From the NCBI GenBank assembly GCA_021166815.1, contig JAJPEO010000245.1, positions 1 to 5,913 on the forward strand: a stretch of 5,913 nt of DNA, in the 5' to 3' direction. The position numbers were made by a program, and so were the translations under genes. This document shows, one piece after another, positions 1-4,941 of the stretch (position 1 is the first letter of the stretch; the number at the start of each line of letters is the position of its first letter). The notes beneath the pieces are model-generated. The model made no database searches. It was not told where the DNA came from and saw nothing but the letters and a program-made list of their open reading frames with translations. This DNA comes from Nocardioides sp. (GTDB lineage Bacteria > Actinomycetota > Actinomycetes > Propionibacteriales > Nocardioidaceae).

Positions 1-618
1 ATGGACGAGGCCTTCGTGACCGCGCCGTTCTACCCGCCGTCGGTGCTCGTGAAGGGCCTGATCGTCAACAAGGAGGGCCGCCGCTTCGTCGCCGAGGACT
101 CCTACCACTCCCGCACGTCGGGCTTCGTCATGGACCAGCCCGACCGGGCGGCGTACCTCATCGTCGACTCCGCCCACATCGAGCACCCGAAGATGCCGCT
201 CTGCCCGTTCGTCGACGGCTGGGAGACCATCGAGGAGATGGAGGCCGGACTGGGGCTGCCGGAGGGGTCGCTGCGCCCGACGATCGAGCGCTACAACGAG
301 CACGCCGCCCGCGGCGAGGACCCCGACTTCCACAAGCACCCCGACTGGCTCGCGCCGCAGGACCAGGGGCCGTGGGGCGCCTACGACCTGTCCCTGGGCA
401 CCGCGCTCTACGCCGGCTTCACCCTCGGCGGGATGCGGGTCGACGCCGACGGCCGCGCCCAGCGCGCGGACGGCTCGGTCATCGAGGGCCTGTTCGCCGC
501 GGGCGCCTGCGCCGCCAACATCGCGATCGACGCGAAGTCGTACGCCTCCGGCACCCAGCTCGGCGAGGGGTCGTTCTTCGGCCGTCGCGCGGGACGGGCC
601 GCAGCCGTCTCCAGCTGA
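1..618 (+). CDS. FAD-dependent dehydrogenase, C-terminal part (fumarate reductase/KstD superfamily), 5'-truncated by window
   Basis: The frame is open from the first base. The first residues (MDEAFVTAPFYPPSVLVKG) look like the interior of a FAD_binding_2 flavoprotein, a family usually of about 500-560 residues, so the N-terminal Rossmann FAD domain lies outside the window. The visible 205 residues include a NKEGRRFVAEDSYH segment typical of the substrate-cap region. A C-terminal FAD-contact region follows: GLFAAGACA near residue 165, then SGTQLGEGSFFGRRAGRAAA at the end. Such enzymes reduce or desaturate a substrate using FAD, as fumarate reductases and 3-ketosteroid-delta1-dehydrogenases do; the exact substrate cannot be read here. 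The last sense codon is AGC and the TGA stop is partly made by an inserted IS element; without it the stop would be TAG. It was probably co-transcribed with the aminotransferase now found beyond the IS. Confidence 0.85.
   Translation: MDEAFVTAPFYPPSVLVKGLIVNKEGRRFVAEDSYHSRTSGFVMDQPDRAAYLIVDSAHIEHPKMPLCPFVDGWETIEEMEAGLGLPEGSLRPTIERYNEHAARGEDPDFHKHPDWLAPQDQGPWGAYDLSLGTALYAGFTLGGMRVDADGRAQRADGSVIEGLFAAGACAANIAIDAKSYASGTQLGEGSFFGRRAGRAAAVSS
611..616 (+). repeat. Left copy of 6-bp repeat flanking the IS (CCAGCT)
   Basis: CCAGCT occurs here, immediately before the element-specific GATATAGG, and again at 2281-2286 at the other end. It most likely includes the recombination core, CT at 615-616. It overlaps the last codon of the flavoprotein gene (AGC) and the first base of its stop. 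Confidence 0.7.
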
Positions 619-624
619 TATAGG
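619..624 (+). promoter_or_regulatory. -10-like box at IS left end (TATAGG), half of a junction promoter
   Basis: TATAGG matches TATAAT at 4 of 6 positions and lies 2 nt inside the left end. In the linear insertion it has no good -35 at the right distance within the upstream gene. When the ends join in a circle it sits 18 bp downstream of TTGACG from the right end. Such end-to-end junction promoters are established for the IS110 family and others that move through circles. Confidence 0.5.
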
Positions 625-644
625 TCGGGGTAGTCCTTCACGGA

Positions 645-658
645 CACCTCCGGAGGTG
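645..658 (+). promoter_or_regulatory. Perfect 14-bp palindrome with anti-Shine-Dalgarno sequence in transposase leader
   Basis: CACCTCC (645-651) is followed directly by GGAGGTG (652-658), a perfect palindrome. In addition, CACCTCCGG at 645-653 is the exact complement of CCGGAGGTG at 728-736, which contains the transposase ribosome binding site. A transcript entering from the left could therefore mask its own ribosome binding site. The pairing is seen in the sequence; the regulatory role is inferred. Confidence 0.45.
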
Positions 659-688
659 CTTGGAAGGGACCGACAGGTTCTTTCACTC

Positions 689-719
689 GAAGGTCTGGCG
701 TTGACGCGCCGTGGCCTTC
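689..719 (+). other. Leader hairpin with TTGACG apical loop
   Basis: GAAGG (689-693) pairs with CCTTC (715-719) and GGCG (697-700) with CGCC (707-710), separated by a small internal loop; TTGACG forms the apical loop. The ten bases at 701-710 (TTGACGCGCC) are identical to 2265-2274 at the right end of the element. The hairpin may be part of the transposase leader fold; no function is known to me. Confidence 0.35.
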
Positions 720-727
720 TCGCGCCC

Positions 728-736
728 CCGGAGGTG
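728..736 (+). promoter_or_regulatory. Ribosome binding site deciding the transposase start
   Basis: GGAGG at 730-734 lies 8 nt before the ATG at 743, which fixes that start over in-frame positions further upstream. The surrounding CCGGAGGTG is a direct repeat of 650-658 and is complementary to 645-653. Confidence 0.7.
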
Positions 737-742
737 GGTCCG

Positions 743-1969
743 ATGGTTGTTCAGGCTGTGCCAGTTACATCATCGACGGTCGTCGTCGCAGTCGATGTTG
801 GCAAGACGGAGTTCGCGTTCTCGGTCACCGACTCTGCCCGGACGTTGCTGCTCAAGCCCCGCACGGGCTGCCCGATGACTGGGCCCTCACTCGTGCGGAT
901 GGTGGCCGACATTGTCGCGGTGCTCCGGCCCGGCGCGGTGGTCAAGGTCGGCATCGAGGCGGCCGGGCACTATCACCGGCCGCTGTTGGACGCAGCGTGG
1001 CCGGATGGGTGGGAGGTCCTCGAGCTCAACCCGGCCCATGTCACCGAGCAGCGCCGGGTGCTGGGCAAGCGCACGATCAAGACCGACGTCATCGACCTGC
1101 AAGCGATGACCGAGCTGTTGTTGGCGGGCAGGGGACAGCCCATCCGCGACCGATCGTTGGTGCTGGCCGAGCTCACCGCCTGGTCAGCCCATCGGACCAG
1201 CCGGGTGCTGGTACGCACGGCCACCAAGAACCAGCTGCTGGGGCACCTGGATCGGACCTTCCCCGGTCTGACCCTGGCGCTGCCCGATGTGCTGGCCACC
1301 AAGGTCGGCCGACTGGTCGCTGCCGAGTTCGCCGACCCTTCCCGACTCGCAGCCCTGGGCACCACCCGGTTCGTCCGGTTCGGTGCCACCCGTGGGCTAC
1401 AGATCCGTCGACCGGTCGCGGACAGGCTCGTCCAAGCCGCCCGTGACGCGCTGCCCACCGCCGATGCCTCGGTCGCACGGATGGTCCTGGCCGCCGACCT
1501 TGCGCTGCTGGGCGACCTCGACGCGCAGATCGAGCAGGCCACCGACCAGCTGGCACGGCTGCTGCCGGCCAGCCCGTTCGCGCCCCTGTTGACGGTCCCG
1601 GGTTGGGCTGCGGTCCGGGCCGGGAACTACGGCGGCGCACTCGGCGACCCGACCCGGTTCGACCACCACCGACAGGTCTACCGCACCGCGGGCCTGAACC
1701 CGATCCAGTACGAGTCGGCCGGCAAACGACGCGACAGCGTGATCAGCCGCGAGGGCAGCGTGGAACTGCGCCGCGCGCTGATCGACCTCGGGCTCGGGCT
1801 GTGGCTCAACGACCCCGCCGCCAAGGCCTACGGCTCCCAACTGCGCGCCCGCGGCAAGAAGGGCCTGGTCATCGGCTGCGCGATGGCACACCGCGCGAAC
1901 CGGATCGCGTTCGCGCTGGTCCGTGACCAGGCCGCCTACGACTCCAGCAGATGGACCCGAGAGGACTGA
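743..1969 (+). CDS. IS110/IS1111-family DEDD transposase
   Basis: A 408-residue recombinase that excises and inserts the element, in this family guided by an element-encoded RNA. The N-terminal RuvC-like domain (about residues 12-170) shows the acidic residues in context: D18 (VAVDVGK), E72 (GIEAAGHY), D115 and D118 (KTDVIDLQAM). A helical central region follows. The C-terminal Transposase_20 domain runs from about residue 280 (LLTVPGWAAV) through AGLNPIQYESAGKR to SREGSVELRRALIDL. S325 in YESAGK is the likely equivalent of the catalytic serine known in this family; that assignment is by motif position from memory. About 400 residues is normal for actinobacterial members. The start at 743 is chosen for its GGAGG at 8 nt; the frame is open further upstream but without comparable signals. 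The gene looks intact, so the element may be active. Its third-position GC bias seems slightly weaker than in the host genes. Confidence 0.93.
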   Translation: MVVQAVPVTSSTVVVAVDVGKTEFAFSVTDSARTLLLKPRTGCPMTGPSLVRMVADIVAVLRPGAVVKVGIEAAGHYHRPLLDAAWPDGWEVLELNPAHVTEQRRVLGKRTIKTDVIDLQAMTELLLAGRGQPIRDRSLVLAELTAWSAHRTSRVLVRTATKNQLLGHLDRTFPGLTLALPDVLATKVGRLVAAEFADPSRLAALGTTRFVRFGATRGLQIRRPVADRLVQAARDALPTADASVARMVLAADLALLGDLDAQIEQATDQLARLLPASPFAPLLTVPGWAAVRAGNYGGALGDPTRFDHHRQVYRTAGLNPIQYESAGKRRDSVISREGSVELRRALIDLGLGLWLNDPAAKAYGSQLRARGKKGLVIGCAMAHRANRIAFALVRDQAAYDSSRWTRED

Positions 1970-2006
1970 CAAAGGAGGACTTCACAACTCCGGTCGACAG
2001 TGTCAG
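1966..2006 (+). other. Nested stem-loop overlapping the transposase stop
   Basis: CTGACA (1966-1971) pairs with TGTCAG (2001-2006), and inside it GGAG (1974-1977) pairs with CTCC (1988-1991). It overlaps the TGA stop at 1967-1969. No T-tract follows, so it does not look like a rho-independent terminator. Its position fits a 5' stem-loop of a right-end guide RNA, or a 3' mRNA structure. Confidence 0.45.
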
Positions 2007-2017
2007 GCTCGAGGGCA

Positions 2018-2105
2018 CGAAGGACCCGGACCAGACGCCGCTTCGGCTATGGCAGACGCCGCAAGACACGTCATGCCGCATCTAGCTTGGCGCCCGGGTC
2101 CTTCG
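2018..2105 (+). other. Candidate target-binding loop closed by a 12-bp perfect stem
   Basis: CGAAGGACCCGG (2018-2029) is the exact reverse complement of 2094-2105, enclosing 64 nt. On the 5' side of the loop CCAG (2031-2034) equals the last four bases of the left target before the CT core (611-614); this is a weak match. On the 3' side GCATCTAG (2078-2085) can pair with core plus right target CTAGGGGC (2285-2292) at 7 of 8 positions, one of them G-U. A 10-nt direct repeat CAGACGCCGC lies at 2032-2041 and 2053-2062, and a small hairpin GCCG-CTT-CGGC at 2037-2047. Confidence 0.4.
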
Positions 2106-2108
2106 CCT

Positions 2109-2184
2109 GTGCGGCAGCCCGAACGAAGCCAGACGACCCGCCCCCCACAACGAGGTCGCATACGTCAGCGTGGGCGCCCGGCAC
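2109..2184 (+). other. Candidate donor-binding loop closed by a bulged stem
   Basis: GTGCGG..GCCC (2109-2120) can pair with GGGCGCCCGGCAC (2172-2184) through about 10 base pairs with small bulges. Inside, AGCCAG (2127-2132) equals the last six bases of the element's right end before the core (2279-2284). TACGTCAG (2161-2168) can pair with core plus left end CTGATATA (615-622) at 7 of 8 positions, one of them G-U. The short sequence CCAGACG follows both presumed left guides (2031-2037 and 2130-2136), suggesting two parallel loops. Confidence 0.4.
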
Positions 2185-2192
2185 CCAACAGC

Positions 2193-2205
2193 TCGGCCTT
2201 GCCGA
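2193..2205 (+). other. Small hairpin in IS right end
   Basis: TCGGC (2193-2197) and GCCGA (2201-2205) form a 5-bp stem with a 3-nt loop. It sits between the candidate donor loop and a larger hairpin; role unknown. Confidence 0.35.
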
Positions 2206-2218
2206 CCAACAGGACCAA

Positions 2219-2245
2219 GATCAGCTCCGCACCCCGGAGCCGATC
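2219..2245 (+). other. Strong hairpin near IS right end
   Basis: GATC plus GCTCCG (2219-2222, 2224-2229) pair with CGGAGC plus GATC (2235-2240, 2242-2245), 10 bp with one A-C mismatch and a 5-nt loop. No T-run follows, so it is a weak candidate for an intrinsic terminator. It may end or protect the guide RNA or the transposase transcript, or block read-through into the promoter half at 2265. Confidence 0.45.
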
Positions 2246-2264
2246 AAACCTGCCCACCTCACGC

Positions 2265-2270
2265 TTGACG
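2265..2270 (+). promoter_or_regulatory. -35-like box at IS right end (TTGACG)
   Basis: TTGACG matches TTGACA at 5 of 6 positions and lies 15 nt before the right copy of the flanking repeat. In the linear copy nothing resembling a -10 box lies 16-18 bp downstream in the chromosome (GC-rich AGGGGCAG), so outward promotion of the aminotransferase is doubtful. Joined to the left end it gives TTGACG-18 bp-TATAGG facing the transposase. Confidence 0.55.
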
Positions 2271-2280
2271 CGCCCTACAG

Positions 2281-2286
2281 CCAGCT
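2281..2286 (+). repeat. Right copy of 6-bp repeat flanking the IS (CCAGCT)
   Basis: This is identical to 611-616. It is followed by AGGGGCAGAC, which I take as chromosomal sequence leading into the aminotransferase start. Reading the flavoprotein frame across the rejoined site gives AGC TAG, a stop codon exactly at the join. Confidence 0.7.
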
Positions 2287-2303
2287 AGGGGCAGACTGGG
2301 GAC

Positions 2304-3497
2304 ATGGACCCCCGACTCGCCGTCGCCCAGCGGGCCAACGTCCCGCCCTTCCACGTCATGGACATCCTGGCGGCCTCCGCAGAGCGCCAGCGCACCCACG
2401 GCGACCTGATCAACCTGGCTGCCGGCCAGCCCCGCACCGGCGCGCCCACGGCGGTGCGCGACGAGGCCGTACGGCTCCTCGGCACGGACGACCCGCTCGG
2501 CTACACCGAGGCCGTCGGGATCCGCGAGCTGCGCGAGGCGATCGCGGGCCACCACCTGCGGGTGCACGGCATCACCGTCGACCCCGACGACGTGGTGGTG
2601 ACGACCGGCTCCAGCGGCGGGTTCCTGCTGGCGTTCCTGGCGTCCTTCGACTCCGGCGCGCGGGTGGCGATGGCCCGGCCCGGCTACCCCTGCTACCGCA
2701 ACGTCCTCACCGCGCTGGGCTGCGAGGTGGTCGAGATCCCGACCGGGCCCGAGACGCGCTTCCAGCCCACGGTCGAGCAGCTCGAGGCCCTGCAGCGCGA
2801 CAGCGGCCCGATCGACGGCCTCGTGGTCGCGAGCCCCGCCAACCCCACCGGCACGATGCTGCTGCCGGAGGAGCTCGCCGCGCTCGCCACGTGGTGCGAG
2901 GCCAACGGGGTCCAGCTGGTGTCCGACGAGATCTACCACGGCATGGAGTACGCCACCCTCGCCGGCGGGGAGCACCTGGCCCGCTGCGCCTGGGAGACCA
3001 GCCGCGAGGCGATCGTGTTCCACTCCTTCAGCAAGTACTTCTCGATGACCGGGTGGCGCATCGGCTGGATGCTGGTGCCGCCGCGACTGCGCCGGGCCGT
3101 GGACATCCTGACCGGCAACTTCACGATCTGCCCGCCGGTCCTGTCGCAGCGGGCCGCCCTCGCCGCGTTCTCGGACGAGGCGTACGCCGAGCTCGACCGC
3201 AACGTCGCCGACTACGCCCGCACGCGTCAGGTCCTGCTGACCCGGCTCGCCGAGATGGGGATCGACCGGGTGGCGCCGGCGGACGGGGCCTTCTACGTCT
3301 ACGCCGACGTCGGCCACCTCACCGACGACACGATGGCGTGGTGTCGCCGCCTGCTCGCCGAGACCGGCGTCGCGGTGACGCCGGGAGAGGACTTCGACAC
3401 CGTCGACGGACACCGGTTCATCCGCTTCAGCTTCGCCGCCGACATCCGCCAGGTCGAGGAGGCGATGGACCGCCTCGAGGTGTGGCTCGCGCCCTGA
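2304..3497 (+). CDS. PLP-dependent class I/II aminotransferase (Rv3565/AspB-like)
   Basis: A 397-residue fold-type I aminotransferase, normal length for the family. Visible landmarks are GYTEAVGIRELREAI (N-terminal small domain), TTGSSGGFLLAF (cofactor phosphate region), N180 in SPANPTGT, D208 and Y211 in SDEIYHG (pyridine-ring contacts), K244 in SFSKYFSMTGWRIGW (Schiff-base lysine) and R374 in RFIRFSF (substrate carboxylate). It should move an amino group between an amino acid and a 2-oxo acid in the cytosol; the substrate is not readable. From memory the sequence strongly resembles M. tuberculosis Rv3565, annotated aspB and located in the KstR2 steroid-ring catabolism region, which hints at the same context. 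The ATG at 2304 begins a typical MDPRLAVAQRANVPPF N-terminus; the upstream signal is weak (TGGGGA). It was likely second in an operon with the flavoprotein before the IS split them, so it may now be reduced in expression. Confidence 0.9.
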   Translation: MDPRLAVAQRANVPPFHVMDILAASAERQRTHGDLINLAAGQPRTGAPTAVRDEAVRLLGTDDPLGYTEAVGIRELREAIAGHHLRVHGITVDPDDVVVTTGSSGGFLLAFLASFDSGARVAMARPGYPCYRNVLTALGCEVVEIPTGPETRFQPTVEQLEALQRDSGPIDGLVVASPANPTGTMLLPEELAALATWCEANGVQLVSDEIYHGMEYATLAGGEHLARCAWETSREAIVFHSFSKYFSMTGWRIGWMLVPPRLRRAVDILTGNFTICPPVLSQRAALAAFSDEAYAELDRNVADYARTRQVLLTRLAEMGIDRVAPADGAFYVYADVGHLTDDTMAWCRRLLAETGVAVTPGEDFDTVDGHRFIRFSFAADIRQVEEAMDRLEVWLAP

Positions 3498-3504
3498 CGC
3501 GAGA

Positions 3505-3556
3505 CGCTCCCGCAGGTTTGGGCCGCTCTCTGGTTGGGTAGTCGCACGGGGGAGCG
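3505..3556 (+). promoter_or_regulatory. Inverted repeat overlapping the ribosome binding site of the WXG-like gene
   Basis: CGCTCCC (3505-3511) is complementary to GGGAGCG (3550-3556), with 38 nt between. The right arm includes the purine-rich GGGGGAG (3548-3554) that serves as ribosome binding site for the next gene. The whole 3498-3569 gap must also hold any promoter for the following gene cluster; I see no convincing -35/-10 pair. A translational control role is speculative. Confidence 0.3.
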
Positions 3557-3569
3557 AAAGGGCGTGACG

Positions 3570-3998
3570 ATGTACGGGGACACCGCGGCCGCGCGCAGAA
3601 GGGTCGGCCAGCTGCGCGAGCAGGCCGGCGACATCCGGGCCATGGCCGACCACCTCGTCGCCCGGTCCGAGGCCGTGCCGTGGCGCGGCCGGGCCGCCGA
3701 GGCGATGCGTACGCGCATCCGGGAGCGGGCCGCCCAGCTGCGCGCCGCCGCAGAGCACCACGAGACCGCGGCCGACTCCCTGGCCCGCCACCTCGGCGAG
3801 GTCGACGTGGTCAAGGACGCCATCGCCACGCGGGAGCACAAGGCCGCCGCACTGGTCGAGGACGCCCGGGCCCGCGCGGCCGCCGCGGAGCACGACGCCG
3901 GCGCAGAGGTCGACGAGGCCGACGCACTGCTGCTGTCCTTCGACCCGCCCCCGCCGGGTCACCACGAGTGGCTGGGCGTCAGCCTGCCGGGGCTCTGA
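3570..3998 (+). CDS. Small helical WXG100-like protein
   Basis: A 142-residue, Ala/Arg/Glu-rich, almost wholly helical protein with no signal peptide or membrane segment. Residues about 5-85 read as a helical hairpin with a turn at VPWRGRAAEAM, where W38-R39-G40 matches the WXG turn of ESX/type VII secretion substrates. A second Ala/Glu-rich helix region (about 85-128) and a tail GHHEWLGVSLPGL follow, so it is longer than the usual 100-residue WXG100 protein. The ATG at 3570 is chosen because MYGDTAAARRR is a natural beginning; an in-frame GTG at 3564 is 9 nt after GGAG and fits the ribosome binding site at least as well, while TTG at 3534 is unlikely. The next gene starts 1 nt after its stop, so they are translationally coupled. 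Assignment to the WXG100 superfamily is by turn motif and length only. Confidence 0.75.
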   Translation: MYGDTAAARRRVGQLREQAGDIRAMADHLVARSEAVPWRGRAAEAMRTRIRERAAQLRAAAEHHETAADSLARHLGEVDVVKDAIATREHKAAALVEDARARAAAAEHDAGAEVDEADALLLSFDPPPPGHHEWLGVSLPGL

Positions 3999-3999
3999 C

Positions 4000-4941
4000 A
4001 TGGCGACCATCGACCTGAGCACGCCCCCGGCCCCGCCCGCGTCGTTCCTCGACGGCCTGCCCCGGCGCGTCGCGCTCACCCTGCCCGAGCTGCGTCGGGT
4101 CGCCGAGCTCGCCGGCGGCGCCCCGCTGCCCTTCGACGTCGCCGAGGTCGCCCCCGACGCCGACCCGGCCGGGCTCGCCGCCCGGCTGGGCCACGGACGC
4201 GCCTCGGTCGAGGCGAGCGCCTACGAGGAGGCGGTGGCCTCGCTGCACGACCCCGACGACACGCTGCGCCGCCGCGGTCTGCTGACCGACGAGGGAGCGG
4301 AGCCCGGCATGGTCGGGGCGGTCGGCCTGCTGGCCACCCCCCGCCTGGCGCTCGACATCGACGTCGCCGCCGGCGGCACCCAGGTCAAGGCGTGGCACCG
4401 CTGCGCTCAGGGAGCCGTCGCCACGCTGTCCACCTGCGACGGGATCGTGTTCGAGCTCGCGTGGTTCGCGGCCGGGCAGTGGGCCGACGAGCTTTCCCGG
4501 GTCACGATCATCCCCGACGACGTGACGTCCACGACCTCCGCGGTCCCGGCCGCGCTCGAGGCGGCGTACCCCCTCGTCGACGCGGTCGGGGAGGCCCTGC
4601 GCCACGGCCGCATCGACCTGGTCCCGGTGCTCGTGGCGCGTGACGCGGAGGACGCGACGGTGACCGTCGACGGCGAGCCGCTGTCCGCGGCCGCTGCGAC
4701 CGCCGCGTTGTCCGCCCTCCACACCGAGAGCCGCGGCCGGCTGCGGGTGCTCGCGGCCCACGTCGGGCGTGACTCGACCGACGGCATCGGCGTCGTGTCG
4801 TGGCTGCTCCTGGCCGACGGCTGGCACTCGATCACCCCCCACCGTGACGACGACGGCGGCGCCCGCGTGCTCGTGCGCCGCGTCGAGCCCTCCGGCCTGA
4901 CCGTCGAGCTCGCCCCCGTCCTCGCCCAGGTGAGCGCATGA
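4000..4941 (+). CDS. Hypothetical protein, possibly EspG-like ESX secretion-associated chaperone
   Basis: A 313-residue soluble alpha/beta protein without signal peptide or clear membrane helix. It opens with a low-complexity Pro-rich stretch (TPPAPPASF), then VALTLPELRRVAELAGGAPLPF. A middle part, RRRGLLTDEGAEPGMVGAVGLLATPRLALDIDV (about residues 90-121), is followed by a beta-rich half with KAWHRCAQGAVATLSTCDGIVFELAWF. The pattern 'L..L..L.g..plPf', a 'GLL.DeG..p....a..lLa.P.laLd' core and subsequent beta strands recalls EspG proteins, cytosolic chaperones of PE/PPE-type ESX substrates; no single residue proves it. The start is ATG 1 nt after the upstream stop, and the end overlaps the next start in ATGA. 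Lying between a WXG-like gene and a larger candidate effector supports a chaperone role, which remains an inference. I am sure it is a gene and unsure of its family. Confidence 0.6.
   Translation: MATIDLSTPPAPPASFLDGLPRRVALTLPELRRVAELAGGAPLPFDVAEVAPDADPAGLAARLGHGRASVEASAYEEAVASLHDPDDTLRRRGLLTDEGAEPGMVGAVGLLATPRLALDIDVAAGGTQVKAWHRCAQGAVATLSTCDGIVFELAWFAAGQWADELSRVTIIPDDVTSTTSAVPAALEAAYPLVDAVGEALRHGRIDLVPVLVARDAEDATVTVDGEPLSAAAATAALSALHTESRGRLRVLAAHVGRDSTDGIGVVSWLLLADGWHSITPHRDDDGGARVLVRRVEPSGLTVELAPVLAQVSA

Larger units (their letters stand above)
1970..2184 (+). ncRNA. Candidate bridge RNA (seekRNA) of the IS element, right-end encoded
   Basis: The 310 nt between the transposase stop and the element end hold no convincing gene but have dense RNA-fold potential. 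The order is a stem-loop at the transposase stop, a large loop closed by a 12-bp perfect stem (2018-2029/2094-2105), and a second large loop closed by a bulged stem (2109-2120/2173-2184). IS110-family bridge RNAs have a 5' stem-loop, a target-binding loop and a donor-binding loop; in the IS1111 branch the RNA lies downstream of the transposase. The loops contain short matches to target and donor sites, in the expected order (see the two loop entries). The fold and guide matches were found by eye. RNA ends, strand and function are inferred, and further hairpins downstream may belong to the same transcript. Confidence 0.5.
617..2286 (+). mobile_element. IS110/IS1111-family insertion sequence, complete, ~1.67 kb
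   Basis: The element has an intact DEDD transposase, about 126 nt of non-coding left end and about 310 nt of structured non-coding right end. The boundaries are inferred from a 6-bp sequence, CCAGCT, present once at each end (611-616 and 2281-2286), so the exact cut is uncertain within 6 bp. A CT core (615-616 / 2285-2286) is likely, because IS110-family recombination uses a short shared core and not a conventional target duplication. There are no long terminal inverted repeats, as expected of the family. A weak subterminal inverted pair exists, TATAGGTCG (619-627) against CGCCCTACA (2271-2279), matching at 7 of 9 positions. Deleting the element rejoins a flavoprotein gene and an aminotransferase gene at operon-like spacing. 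The right end has the TTGAC-N-CTACAG arrangement often seen in this family (general knowledge). Confidence 0.85.

Noticed and set aside
1966..2006. Rho-independent terminator after the transposase
   Set aside because: The stem is interrupted and no T-run follows; a structured-RNA role fits better.
609..2276. Alternative IS core at CT 609-610 / CT 2275-2276, which would put TTGACGCGCC directly next to the core
   Set aside because: The rejoined flavoprotein would then lack a nearby stop and overlap the aminotransferase start, and the junction promoter spacing would fall to 14 bp; the CCAGCT boundary explains more.
2265..2303. Outward promoter from the IS driving the aminotransferase
   Set aside because: A -35-like box is present but the bases 16-18 bp downstream are GC-rich and unlike a -10 box.
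2000..3541. Long plus-strand open frame overlapping the IS right end and the aminotransferase
   Set aside because: Its product is Arg/Pro/Gly-rich low complexity, typical of a GC-rich off-frame reading; the 2304-3497 frame has full family motifs.
3517..3544. Promoter TTTGGG ... TAGTCG before the WXG-like gene
   Set aside because: Both boxes are poor matches; not better than background in this composition.
2259..4079. 606-codon minus-strand open frame across the aminotransferase and WXG-like gene
   Set aside because: It is antisense to two well-supported genes, with His/Arg/Gly-rich composition and no recognisable motif; it is an artefact of high GC.
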